The notes: generated from the letters alone by a model not told the origin. A DNA stretch of 31,830 bases from JAYOFM01 sp038117225 (GCA_038117225.1 JAYOFM010000028.1:1-31830); one strand, 5' to 3'. Shown: positions 16,556 to 24,551, numbered from the stretch's first letter. Program-made: numbers and translations.

Positions 16556-17566
16556 TTAGTTTGGTCTCCGGCGTTCCCAGTCGATGGCGGAGGCGATGAT
16601 GGTTTCCAGATCGTCGAATTGCGGCCGCCAGCCAAGGACATCGCGAATGCGCGCGGCGTCGGCGACCAGTTGCGGCGGATCGCCTGCGCGTCTCGCGCCG
16701 TCCGAGGCCGCCAGCGGCGCGCCGGTTACGGCCTCGACCGCCATCAGGACCTGGCGCACCGAGAAGCCGTGGCCGTAGCCGCAATTGAGAACTTGCGATG
16801 CACCCCCGGTCGCCAAATAGGACAGGGCGCGGACATGGGCGTCGGCGAGATCGCTGACATGAACGTAATCCCGCACGCAGGTGCCATCAGGGGTCGCATA
16901 GTCGGTGCCGTGGACGACCATCGACGGACGCCGGCCGGCGGCGACCTCGCTGGCCACGTTGATCAGATGGGTTGCCTGGCGTCGGCACTCGCCGGTGCGC
17001 CCCAAGGCGTCGGCGCCGGCGACATTGAAATAGCGCAACGCCACGTGACGCTGGCCGGTCACCGGTTGTGCGTCGACGAGCATGCGTTCGGTGATCAGCT
17101 TAGTCCAACCGTAGGGATTGATCGGTTGGGTCGGCGCCGTCTCGGGGATCGGGCTGTGGTCCGGCGCGCCATAGACCGCCGCCGAAGACGAAAATACGAT
17201 CTGGTCGATGCCCACCGTCGCCGTCGCCTCGATCAATGCCAGTCCGCCGCCGACATTGTTGCGGTAGTAATGGAGCGGCCGTTCCACCGATTCGGAAACC
17301 AGGATGCTGCCGGCGAAGTGGATCACCGCCGTGATGGCGCGGTCGCGGCAGATCCGCTCCACCAGATCCTGGTCACCCACATCGCCTTCGACGAAGGTCA
17401 CGCCGTCCGGCAGCAGATCACGCCGGCCCGATGACAGGTCGTCGAGCACCACAGGACGAATTCCGAGGTCGTTCAGCAGATGGACCACGTGGCTGCCGAT
17501 ATAGCCGGCGCCACCGGTGATCAGCGGGATGCATCCTTCAAGTGATGCGAGGGACGAATCGGCCAA
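16556..17566 (-). CDS. galE: UDP-glucose 4-epimerase
   Basis: 336 residues from TTG 17566. Extended short-chain dehydrogenase: NAD-binding GGAGYIG at 18-24, GDVGDQDLVERI, HFAG at 83-86, catalytic Ser in FSSSAAVYG (126-128), Y152xxxK156 in NPYGWTKLITE, ALRYFNVAGAD, and DGTCVRDYVHVSDLADAH. All are diagnostic of GalE. It interconverts UDP-glucose and UDP-galactose for surface polysaccharide. Start choice: AAAGG lies 8 bases upstream of the TTG; a longer frame to 17674 runs into tRNA-Leu and is rejected. The tRNA lies 64 bases upstream on the same strand, so it may be read from the tRNA promoter. Confidence 0.93.
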   Translation of the reverse strand: MADSSLASLEGCIPLITGGAGYIGSHVVHLLNDLGIRPVVLDDLSSGRRDLLPDGVTFVEGDVGDQDLVERICRDRAITAVIHFAGSILVSESVERPLHYYRNNVGGGLALIEATATVGIDQIVFSSSAAVYGAPDHSPIPETAPTQPINPYGWTKLITERMLVDAQPVTGQRHVALRYFNVAGADALGRTGECRRQATHLINVASEVAAGRRPSMVVHGTDYATPDGTCVRDYVHVSDLADAHVRALSYLATGGASQVLNCGYGHGFSVRQVLMAVEAVTGAPLAASDGARRAGDPPQLVADAARIRDVLGWRPQFDDLETIIASAIDWERRRPN

Positions 17567-17630
17567 CGGAACGCCTTTCTGGATTGTCGACCCTAGTGAT
17601 CCCGCTTTGGGCCCGGGTCCAAACGGTCGA

Positions 17631-17717
17631 TGGTGCCCCCAGCCGGACTCGAACCGGCACGTCCTTGCGGACAACAGATTTTGAGTCTGCCGCGTCTACC
17701 AATTCCGCCACAGGGGC
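17631..17717 (-). tRNA. tRNA-Leu (anticodon CAA)
   Basis: An 87-base class II tRNA reads on the minus strand from GCCCCTG to an encoded CCA. Acceptor GCCCCTG/TGGGGGC; anticodon stem GCAGA/TCTGT with loop CTCAAAA, giving anticodon CAA at 17683-17681; variable arm GTCC-GCAA-GGAC; and T arm GCCGG-TTCGAGT-CCGGC. Long variable arm plus CAA identifies leucine, reading UUG codons. Confidence 0.97.
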
Positions 17718-17861
17718 CCCGGGGCGTCGGTCGCTCCGGCGCAGTCTAGCCACGCGTCCGTTCCGGTCAATACCGCCGACGTTGCCGTCGCCGGAATCGC
17801 CTGCTATCACCCGCCGGGCCCGCCGTTCGAACGGGCCTGACCCGAGGAGTTTCCCCGCCCG

Positions 17862-18443
17862 ATGCTGCGCCGCCTTTACGATTGGACCATGGGCCTCGCA
17901 GGCCACCGCCATGCCCTGTGGGCGCTCGCCGCGATCAGCTTCATCGAAAGTTCGGTGTTCCCGATTCCGCCCGACATCATTCTCATCCCCATGGTGCTGG
18001 CGGCGCCGACCCGGGCCTGGCGCATCGCCGCCGTGTGCACCGTTGCGTCGGTGCTCGGGGGTCTCGCCGGTTACGGCATCGGCTATGGCCTGTACGAGGA
18101 AATCGGCAAGCCGGTGCTGCAGATGTACGGCTACGAGGCCAAGTTCGCCACCTTCCAGGCCAAGTACAACGAGTGGGGCGCGTGGGCCGTGTTCATCGCC
18201 GGCACGACGCCGTTCCCCTACAAGGTGATCACCATCCTCTCCGGCGTTACCGCGCTCGACCCGGTGGTGTTCACGGTGTCGTCCATCGCCGCCCGGGGCC
18301 TGCGGTTCTTCCTCGTCGCCGCGTTATTGTGGAAATTCGGTGCGCCGATCCGCGAATTCATCGAGCGCCGGCTGGGTTTGCTGTTTGTGGTCTTCTGTGT
18401 GCTGCTGGTCGGCGGCTTCGTCGGCTTGAAGCTGCTATTGTAA
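17862..18443 (+). CDS. YqaA/DedA-family (VTT domain) membrane protein
   Basis: 193 residues with about four to five membrane segments. Family motifs: FIESSVFPIPPDIILIPM near the N-terminus (re-entrant helix with Pro-Pro-Asp), GYGIGYGLYEEIGKP, WGAWAVFIAGTTPFPYKV (the VTT-type F/Y-x-P loop), and SSIAARGLRFFLVAALLW with the conserved Arg. Relatives are lipid-carrier flippases or scramblases of the inner membrane; YqaA-type members are less well characterised. A GAGGAG site precedes ATG 17862. It is probably first in a unit with dsbB (45 bases downstream) and coq7. Confidence 0.88.
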   Translation: MLRRLYDWTMGLAGHRHALWALAAISFIESSVFPIPPDIILIPMVLAAPTRAWRIAAVCTVASVLGGLAGYGIGYGLYEEIGKPVLQMYGYEAKFATFQAKYNEWGAWAVFIAGTTPFPYKVITILSGVTALDPVVFTVSSIAARGLRFFLVAALLWKFGAPIREFIERRLGLLFVVFCVLLVGGFVGLKLLL

Positions 18444-18488
18444 CACCGCTCCCTGGCGAAATCGCGGCCGGGGCGTTATATCAATGCC

Positions 18489-19022
18489 ATGGACGGATCG
18501 ATAGCCAGCCCGGCGACCAGCACAATATCCGATGACCACGTTCTCGGCAGATATCTCGCGTTGTTCATCCTCGCCGTCGCGGCGGCGGCGCTCGGCACCG
18601 CCTATGTCGCCCAGTTCGCTTTCGGTTATGAGCCGTGCCCGCTGTGTTTCTATCAGCGCATTCCCTATTGGGCGGCGGCGGGTCTCGCCATCGCGGCGCT
18701 GGTGCTCGGACCGCCGCTCAGGACCGGCTTTCTGATGATTGCCGGCGTCGCTTTCGTCGTCGGCTCGGGGCTCGCCGTCTATCACGTCGGCGTCGAACAG
18801 CATTGGTGGGCCTCGGCGACCTGCGGCGGCCAGCTGCCCGGCGCCATGACCGGCGACCAGCTGCTGGCGGCGCTGACCCAGAAGGCGGCCAAGGGCTGCG
18901 ACGAGGTCGATTGGGCCTTCCTCGGCGTGTCCATGGCGACGTGGAACGCCATCGCCTCGCCGATTATTGCCGCCATCCTGTTTTACGGCACGGCGAAACT
19001 CCGCAAGGCGTCCCCGACATGA
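18489..19022 (+). CDS. dsbB: Disulfide bond formation protein B
   Basis: 177 residues with four predicted membrane helices (~22-44, 57-75, 79-100, 147-168). The quinone-linked active site CPLC is at C50/C53 in EPCPLCFYQRIPYW, and the second periplasmic pair is C112 (ATCGG) and C137 (KGCDEVDW). All four cysteines needed for DsbA reoxidation via ubiquinone are present. The ribosome binding site is weak. The stop overlaps the start of coq7 by four bases (ATGA), so a quinone-dependent enzyme is translationally coupled to a ubiquinone-synthesis enzyme. Confidence 0.92.
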   Translation: MDGSIASPATSTISDDHVLGRYLALFILAVAAAALGTAYVAQFAFGYEPCPLCFYQRIPYWAAAGLAIAALVLGPPLRTGFLMIAGVAFVVGSGLAVYHVGVEQHWWASATCGGQLPGAMTGDQLLAALTQKAAKGCDEVDWAFLGVSMATWNAIASPIIAAILFYGTAKLRKASPT

Positions 19023-19588
19023 CCCGGCGCGACACAACCCGCGGCCCGGCGAGGCTTCCCGGTGACGGCAGTCACGCCGACATGGTCGAGGCCATGATTC
19101 GTGTCGATCACGCCGGCGAGTACGGTGCCGTCCGTATATACGAAGGCCAGCTAGCGGTGCTCGGCGACAGCGCGGCGCGCCCGCTGCTCGAGGAAATGGC
19201 CGCCGAGGAGCGCCGCCACCTTAAGACCTTCGACGATCTGATCGGCGATCGCCAGGTGCGGCCGACGGCCCTGCTGCCGCTGTGGCACGTCGCCGGTTTC
19301 GCGCTCGGCGCCGCCACCGCGCTGATGGGTGAAAAGGCGGCGCACGCCTGCACCGTCGCCGTCGAGGAGGCCATCGACGAACACTACGCCGAACAGGTCG
19401 AGCGGCTTGAGCGGGACGGCGGCGAGGACGATCTTCGCGACACGTTCGAACAGTTCCGCCAGGACGAACTGCGCCACAAGGAAACCGCCCTCGAGCACGG
19501 CGCCGAACAGGCACCCGGCTATGATGTGCTGAAAGGCGCCATCAAGACCGGCTCCAAACTGGCCATCTTGATATCGACCCGGATATAG
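19019..19588 (+). CDS. coq7: Demethoxyubiquinone hydroxylase (COQ7 family)
   Basis: 189 residues from ATG 19019, which overlaps the dsbB stop; the longer open frame from 18635 is an antisense-free extension inside dsbB and is rejected. Di-iron ligands: E34 in DHAGEYGAVRIYEGQ, E64xxH67 in AAEERRHLKTF, E116 or E117 in VAVEEAIDEHY, and E150xxH153 in QDELRHKETA. It carries out the last hydroxylation in ubiquinone synthesis at the inner membrane face. COQ7 rather than UbiF is typical of alphaproteobacteria. Length and motifs are complete. Confidence 0.95.
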   Translation: MTRRDTTRGPARLPGDGSHADMVEAMIRVDHAGEYGAVRIYEGQLAVLGDSAARPLLEEMAAEERRHLKTFDDLIGDRQVRPTALLPLWHVAGFALGAATALMGEKAAHACTVAVEEAIDEHYAEQVERLERDGGEDDLRDTFEQFRQDELRHKETALEHGAEQAPGYDVLKGAIKTGSKLAILISTRI

Positions 19589-19885
19589 CCCCCTAAGGGC
19601 ACAATAATTCCAAAATAGAATACTTTTTACGGTTAGAAGCCGTTTGTAAGCGTTTAGAGGCCGCTGGAATCGACCTATTTCAGCCTAACCCCTTAATTTT
19701 GTTCAAAAGACGCCTCGAAGGGGTCGAAAATGTCATCATTTCGCGCTTGGACGTGGTGACACTCCACGATCCTGTAATCCTATTCACAATGAAAACGGCA
19801 CGTTCGCGTTATTTTGTGTTGCCGCACCGGCGTTCATACGTGGCAAAATCCGGTCCAACATCACCGCGATAGGGAAGCGAGCCCG
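19589..19885. other. A+T-richer intergenic region with an unexplained open frame
   Basis: No gene can be supported. The plus-strand frame 19597-19872 has no stop for 91 codons and reads protein-like (YFLRLEAVCKRLEAAGIDLF), but it has no convincing start codon or ribosome binding site before 19789. Only weak hairpins are seen (GCCC/GGGC at 19588-19600; ACGG/CCGT at 19629-19643), with no U-tract terminator. Base composition is lower in G+C than the flanking genes. Confidence 0.5.
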
Positions 19886-20563
19886 ATGAGTGCCGACAAA
19901 CCCTGGCTGACGTTCGATTGCTACGACACCCTGGTTGCCTATTCCGAGGCCAAGGCGACGGCGTTGGCCAACATCGTGCGCGCTAAGGGCGGCGATGACG
20001 CGGCGGTGGACGCCGCCCGGCACGCCTTCGAAACCCGTGAGCGGGAAATCCAGACGGCCAAGTCCTTCGTCATTCTCAATCAGGTGCTGCGCAGAAGCCT
20101 CGCCGCCGGGCTCGCCGCCGCCGGCCAGGAGGTGACGCCGGCCGATGAGGAAATCATCATCGAGGCGGCGCGCGCCGCCCCGCCGTTCCCCGACGTGGCG
20201 CCGGCACTGCGCGATCTCAAGCGCGACCACCGACTGGCCATCCTGTCCAATTCGGAGCCGGATATCATCATCCACTCGATCGCCCGCATCGGCGTCGCCG
20301 TGGACGCCGTCGTCCTGGCTTCCGAGGCTGAATGCTACAAGCCGGCCGCCGGCATGTTCCGCGAACTATTGGCGCGCATTGATGCGCCGGCCGCGGACGT
20401 CACCCACATCGCCCAGGGCTTCTACCACGACATCAAGCCCGCCAAGGTCCTCGGCTTCGGCCGCCGCATCTGGATCAACCGCTTCGCCCGCGACGGCGAG
20501 ATCGGCTATGAACCGGACGCGGAACTGATGGATCTGGCGGATTTGCGCGCCGCATTGGCGTGA
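19886..20563 (+). CDS. HAD-superfamily hydrolase, annotated-type (S)-2-haloacid dehalogenase-like
   Basis: 225 residues from ATG 19886, with AGGGA upstream. HAD motif I is LTFDCYDTLVAY (nucleophile Asp), motif II is LAILSNSEPDI, the motif III Lys is in AECYKPAAGMF, and motif IV is in AQGFYHDIKPAKVLGF. The overall length and cap resemble class II haloacid dehalogenases. However, the Ser-Asn-x-x-Asp signature that dehalogenases carry in the last motif is replaced by AQGFYHD, a form common in other HAD phosphatases. Substrate is therefore open. It is monocistronic, 78 bases from the convergent MmgE/PrpD gene. Confidence 0.8.
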   Translation: MSADKPWLTFDCYDTLVAYSEAKATALANIVRAKGGDDAAVDAARHAFETREREIQTAKSFVILNQVLRRSLAAGLAAAGQEVTPADEEIIIEAARAAPPFPDVAPALRDLKRDHRLAILSNSEPDIIIHSIARIGVAVDAVVLASEAECYKPAAGMFRELLARIDAPAADVTHIAQGFYHDIKPAKVLGFGRRIWINRFARDGEIGYEPDAELMDLADLRAALA

Positions 20564-20640
20564 CGGAAAGACTGCGTGCCTCTCCCCGCGGTGACGCTGT
20601 CACGTCGCGGTTGGAGCGCCGCTCCCGATCGACTCATGTT

Positions 20641-22050
20641 TCAATGCGCGGCCAAATGCCGGGACAACTCGGCCACGTTTTCCATTTCTTCAAGCCGAAG
20701 GGCCGCCTTCAGAATCGCCGCGGCCCTGCCCCGAAATTCCGGCGAGGCATCCAGGAGGGCGTGAAACTTCCGCACGACATCTTCGCGAAAGCGGTCCGGC
20801 TGAGACGCGTAAATCTGCTTGGCGGGATCGCCGGAAGCGATTTCCTCGAACGCTTCGAGCTTGCGGCCATCCTTGAGGCAGATTGTGACGCGGGTGGGGT
20901 AACTTTCCGGATAGGATTCCTCATACATATCGTCCGGCACGCCCTCGATACGGTCAATCAACCGAAGCACATCGGGGGCCGATAGCATCTCCGACGTGAA
21001 ATGCCGCGGCAGCGGCGGCCCATGGATGATCGATACGGCGACAATGTAGGGTGCGCTGAACTGTGCATCGACCACCGTAGCCGGCCGGGTGCGTCTTGCC
21101 GCCGGCTCGAACAGCGCATTATAACCGCTTCGGTATATTCGAACCTGGCAACGCTCCACATCGTCCACGCCGAAGTCATGCTTCGCGACCAAATCCAACA
21201 CGGCATCGATGAGCTGATGGGAAAACCGACAACACGCGTAGGGTTTGAACGCCGTTTCGGCTCCTTGGTACTCGATACCCAGACCGTGGGTGATTAAATC
21301 GGCATCGTACGGCTCGCCGCCGGCATAGGCCTTCAAGAACCCGTACGGCCCTTCGAAAACGGAGTGAGGGCCGGTGTACCCCCGCGCGGCCAGCAATGCC
21401 GACAGGATGCCGCTCTCGGCGGCCCTGCCCGGATGCAGACGTTTCGTCCAAGAGCCGTCGGATTTCCACTCTTGCAGTCCAGCCGCCTGGCTGCCCGCGA
21501 TTGCCAGTGCGCTCGACAGTTGATCCGTGTCCAATCCCAGAATGCGCCCCGCGGCGGCGGCGGCCCCAAACACCCCGCACGTTCCGGTGGAATGGAACCC
21601 CACGCGATCCTGGGCACCGCGAAACGCATTGCCAACCCGGATCATCACCTCGTAACCGGCGACAACACCTGACAGCAGCGCCCGACCGTCCGCGCCGCAA
21701 TCCTCCGCGGCGGCGAATGCGGCCGGTAAAACGGCGACCCCGGGATGCAGGGCCGATGTTCGGTGGTCGTCATCGATTTCGACGGCATGGCCGGCCGCGC
21801 CGTTTATCAAAGCCGCCGTCGTCACGGAAGCTCGATGGTCCGACCCGACGACCGTACAGTTTCCCTGCCCGCCGACCCGAGACGCCACATCGGCAATGAT
21901 GCGACTGGAGTCCTCTTCGGTGCCGGCGATGATGGCACCCAGCGTGTCGATGATATACAGCTTGGCGCGGTCGATGACGAATTGGGGAGCCGATTCGAGC
22001 GAGCAGGCCCGAGTGAAACCGGCGAGTTGGCGGGCAATGGATTCAGCCAT
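20641..22050 (-). CDS. MmgE/PrpD-family protein
   Basis: 469 residues from ATG 22050, with AGGGA upstream; the open frame reaches 22095 but would overlap the preceding gene. The all-helical N-terminal domain contains DTLGAIIAGTEEDSS and NGAAGHAVEIDDDHR, the family's active-site region. Then come HSTGTCGVFGAAAAAGRILGL and WTKRLHPGRAAESGILSALL, FKPYACCRFSHQLIDAV, and an alpha+beta C-terminal domain. Characterised relatives are 2-methylcitrate dehydratase, cis-aconitate decarboxylase and iminodisuccinate epimerase, so it likely acts on a small di- or tricarboxylate. No prpB or prpC is nearby. It is the last gene of the GntR-CMD-ComA-MmgE run, 32 bases after the ComA homologue. Confidence 0.9.
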   Translation of the reverse strand: MAESIARQLAGFTRACSLESAPQFVIDRAKLYIIDTLGAIIAGTEEDSSRIIADVASRVGGQGNCTVVGSDHRASVTTAALINGAAGHAVEIDDDHRTSALHPGVAVLPAAFAAAEDCGADGRALLSGVVAGYEVMIRVGNAFRGAQDRVGFHSTGTCGVFGAAAAAGRILGLDTDQLSSALAIAGSQAAGLQEWKSDGSWTKRLHPGRAAESGILSALLAARGYTGPHSVFEGPYGFLKAYAGGEPYDADLITHGLGIEYQGAETAFKPYACCRFSHQLIDAVLDLVAKHDFGVDDVERCQVRIYRSGYNALFEPAARRTRPATVVDAQFSAPYIVAVSIIHGPPLPRHFTSEMLSAPDVLRLIDRIEGVPDDMYEESYPESYPTRVTICLKDGRKLEAFEEIASGDPAKQIYASQPDRFREDVVRKFHALLDASPEFRGRAAAILKAALRLEEMENVAELSRHLAAH

Positions 22051-22082
22051 GGTGAGGTCCCTGCGTAACCGGTCGTTCGGGT

Positions 22083-22880
22083 TCAGTCCGGCCAAGCATT
22101 ACAATCCTCGATACCGATCCGAACGACTTCCGTTTCGACGATCTCGTCGGGAAGCAGATTCCCGAGACTGACGTCAGGGCCAAATTCGCGCACCAGGCCG
22201 CGTTTCAAGGCCTCGAGTTGTTTCGGCGACGCGTCACTTATTCCAGGACCCGGCATCTCAAAAATCAGCCGATCGACATCAACGGAATTTCGAATGAGGG
22301 TAACGACATCCTCCTTGAATCCATCGACATCCACCAATTCGGCACCTTCAACGATGACCCATTCGACACCAAGCCCAAGCGCGAATTCGATATCGTTGAC
22401 GATCTTCGCGGCGTCGGTACTGCCCTCGTAGAGGCCGACTTCACAGACCACCCGCAGGCCGGCGTTGCGTGCGGCCGCGACCAGCAATTTCCGTTGCTCT
22501 GGGTCGATGGGGCGGCAGGTATCAGATATTTCGACGATCTCGAAGCCGATGCGATGCGCTTCCGCGAATAGTTTTTCCGCCCCCTTCAATCCGGTTGTCG
22601 CATAGACGTACTCGGCGAACTGTCCGCCCATCTGGGTCGCGACATTTTGCTCGGCATAGGATTCAATCTTGCGAACGAGCATTCGTTCGTCGTAGACGCG
22701 AGATGTGCCGGTCGCAATTTTCGCAATGTCGATGAGATGGCCCGACGTTTCCAACAGGGCAACTTGGTTATTCAACGGAATTCCGTAATCGATGAGGGAC
22801 GTCAAACCACTTTTGCGTGGCTTCGCGGTAGAGCGGGTGTCCGGGATCTTGACGAACTCAAAAGCGAGTTTGGCATCCAT
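22083..22880 (-). CDS. Phosphosulfolactate synthase (ComA)-family TIM-barrel protein, divergent
   Basis: 265 residues. The ComA scaffold is clear: KPRKSGLTSLIDYGIPL, LLETSGHLIDIAKIATGTS with SRVYDE, FEIVEISDT, LRVVCEVGLYEGS, DRLIFEMPGPG and FGPDVSLGNLLPDE. True ComA joins sulfite to phosphoenolpyruvate to make phosphosulfolactate for coenzyme M. From memory of the family, several polar positions differ: the PGGT-like loop is MGGQ, the Lys after EVG is absent, the RESG-type motif reads VEGAELVD, and the K/QQ after FE-P is missing. A different substrate is therefore possible. AAGGAGA lies upstream of ATG 22880. It is 21 bases after the CMD-like gene, in a GntR-led operon. Confidence 0.82.
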   Translation of the reverse strand: MDAKLAFEFVKIPDTRSTAKPRKSGLTSLIDYGIPLNNQVALLETSGHLIDIAKIATGTSRVYDERMLVRKIESYAEQNVATQMGGQFAEYVYATTGLKGAEKLFAEAHRIGFEIVEISDTCRPIDPEQRKLLVAAARNAGLRVVCEVGLYEGSTDAAKIVNDIEFALGLGVEWVIVEGAELVDVDGFKEDVVTLIRNSVDVDRLIFEMPGPGISDASPKQLEALKRGLVREFGPDVSLGNLLPDEIVETEVVRIGIEDCNAWPD

Positions 22881-22901
22881 GGGACTCTCCTTGGTGAAAT
22901 T

Positions 22902-23276
22902 TTATTCTTCGGAAGGGGCGTCAAAAGCGGCGGCGATCGCCGCGCCGGCCGTGTTGTAGGAGCGCATGCCGCCGGTCAGCAAGGTAAGTCCGGCCACGGC
23001 ATAAAGTTCTTCCATGCTGGCGCCAGCCATTTTTGCGGCAACGGCGTGATACTGGGTCGGCGGTCCGACCAATTTTGCCGCCATCATGGCAAACAGCAGC
23101 ATTTGGACTGTTTTCGCGTCCAGCACGTCGGATTCCATGACGTGGAGGCGAATATCTTCAAACATTTTTGTCAATTTTGGGTCGGCTTGCATGCCGACTT
23201 TTATGCGGGCCGAGATTTCCGGAGGGACATGGCCCACGATATCCCCATAGAGCCGCTGTTCATCAATTTCGGTCAT
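22902..23276 (-). CDS. Carboxymuconolactone decarboxylase/AhpD-like protein lacking cysteines
   Basis: 124 residues, all helical. The CMD-domain core is recognisable in LDAKTVQMLLFAMMAAKLVGPPTQYHAVAAKMAGASMEEL and the following AGLTLLTGG helix. At the place of the AhpD CxxCxxxH motif, the sequence reads VGPPTQYH: the His is kept and both Cys are lost; the protein contains no cysteine at all. It therefore cannot be a thiol peroxidase and resembles more the decarboxylase or structural type of CMD proteins. A strong AAGGAGAG site precedes ATG 23276. It is the first structural gene after the regulator and is closely followed by the ComA homologue. Confidence 0.78.
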   Translation of the reverse strand: MTEIDEQRLYGDIVGHVPPEISARIKVGMQADPKLTKMFEDIRLHVMESDVLDAKTVQMLLFAMMAAKLVGPPTQYHAVAAKMAGASMEELYAVAGLTLLTGGMRSYNTAGAAIAAAFDAPSEE

Positions 23277-23384
23277 TTGAACTCTCCTTCCGATTCAAGT
23301 GTTTTCGTGGGTGAGATTCTTCGGCAAGGCCGACGCGGTCGAGACGGTCCATCCCACGTTTCTTCGCCTTATCGTCAACGCGGT

Positions 23385-24218
23385 TCAGCCATGGGCGGCT
23401 TCGTTCAGCGGCGCCCGATATTCCTTTTGCGCGATCGATTCCGCCAAGGCGGGCAAGTTCAGCTTGTAGGGAGTTTGAGGAATCCAAATACGTTGAAAAC
23501 TGATCGCCTGATTACCGAAAGTGAATCCCGTTACGTGCAACGACAGGGCCAGCGAGCCGGTCGGGACAGCCATGGGTTCAGACGCCCGTGTCGGTATCGG
23601 CTCGACACACATATTTTGAGTGACGGAGAGGGTCGGCGTACGGAATTCCCGCGCCAAGATGTCCTTAAGGTTGACCCGCTCCAGTTCGCCAACGGGTTCG
23701 TCCATGATGCGCGCAAATTTTTCAGCGGGGAGAAACAGCTCGCTATAACAGTTGAAGCGAGATCCGATATTCACCGCGCGTTCGATGCAGACAAGCTTGT
23801 TGCCGGCGTTCGGAAACAAACGCGCTATGTCGCCATCAATGCGGACCGTCCGCGATAGAATGCGATTGTAAATCGGCATGAAGCCCGGACCATCGGGATC
23901 ACGAAAGCGAAAATGCCAGAGATCGCTGATGCCGTGCTCCTCGGCGGAAACAAAGGTTCCGCGGCCATGTTCGCGGGAAATCACGCCGCGTTGCGCCAAG
24001 AGCGTGAAGCACTTTCGCACGGTCGCCTGGCTGAGCGGCAGGTGCCGGCTCAAAACCTGTTCGGCCGGCAACTTGTCACCAGGGGAAAGCACACGCTCTC
24101 TTATGGCCGCCAGGATGACCTGATAAAGGCGTTCGTATTTTGCCAAATCGGCAATTTCGTTTTCGTTCGCATACCGATCGTTCAGCCAGCCTATGAGTTC
24201 GCCCTGCTCCGTCATCAT
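23385..24218 (-). CDS. GntR-family regulator, HutC/UTRA type
   Basis: 277 residues. An N-terminal winged helix (~28-95) shows YERLYQVILAAIRERVLSPGDKLPAEQVLSRHL and the recognition helix SQATVRKCFTLLAQRGVISREHGRGTFV, typical of GntR. The rest (~115-265) matches the UTRA effector domain: ERAVNIGSRFNCYSELFLP, LARE-type middle, ALSLHVTGFTFGNQAISFQRIW. HutC-type members bind small organic acids or sugar phosphates. GAGGA upstream fits the second Met (24215) slightly better than the first. It precedes the CMD, ComA-like and MmgE/PrpD genes on the same strand with a 108-base gap, so it probably controls them and itself. Confidence 0.9.
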   Translation of the reverse strand: MMTEQGELIGWLNDRYANENEIADLAKYERLYQVILAAIRERVLSPGDKLPAEQVLSRHLPLSQATVRKCFTLLAQRGVISREHGRGTFVSAEEHGISDLWHFRFRDPDGPGFMPIYNRILSRTVRIDGDIARLFPNAGNKLVCIERAVNIGSRFNCYSELFLPAEKFARIMDEPVGELERVNLKDILAREFRTPTLSVTQNMCVEPIPTRASEPMAVPTGSLALSLHVTGFTFGNQAISFQRIWIPQTPYKLNLPALAESIAQKEYRAPLNEAAHG

Positions 24219-24551
24219 TTCCTCGGAGTCTCCCTGGAAACACCGCGCGGTCGCTGAAGTCGTTCAGCAATTCCGTCGACCATGCCCGCGACCATAATCC
24301 CGGAATGATGAAGCGGTCAATAAAAGAGAATACTCTATTTGTGATCAATATGGTTCTTAGCCGAATTGAATTCAGCGATGACCCTGTTTCGGAATCCGGA
24401 ATAAAGCTATATTTTCAATACGTATATTAGATTAAACCCCCAGAAAGAAATGAGTCAGGGAACTGGTGTCCATTTGTCAGCGGCGATAGAGTATAATCTA
24501 TCGCGAATTAGATGATTTCATTCTTTTGCCCGAGCCGAAATCGCACATCAA
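24219..24551. promoter_or_regulatory. A+T-rich intergenic region upstream of the GntR operon
   Basis: No gene is visible. The region is distinctly A+T-rich compared with its surroundings and holds the palindromes ATACGTAT (24418-24425) and GCGATAGA-6-TCTATCGC (24483-24504), with repeated TATATT elements between 24409 and 24428. It is the obvious place for the operon promoter and regulator sites, but individual promoter boxes are not assigned. Confidence 0.45.
24483..24504. promoter_or_regulatory. Perfect inverted repeat, candidate operator
   Basis: GCGATAGA-GTATAA-TCTATCGC: two perfect 8-base arms around a 6-base A+T-rich centre that includes TATAAT (24492-24497). No U-tract follows on either strand, which argues against a terminator. 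It lies 265 bases upstream of the GntR start, in the A+T-rich region. It could be an operator of the GntR protein or of a lost neighbour. Confidence 0.5.

Noticed and set aside
17567..17674. N-terminal extension of galE
   Set aside because: It runs into tRNA-Leu and adds residues before the Rossmann motif that GalE lacks; TTG 17566 with AAAGG is better.
22647..23858. 403-residue plus-strand open frame
   Set aside because: It is antisense to the ComA-like, CMD and GntR genes, has no family motifs, and results from high G+C codon use in the real genes.
24483..24504. Rho-independent terminator reading of the 8+8 palindrome
   Set aside because: No run of U follows on either strand, and the loop holds a -10-like sequence instead.
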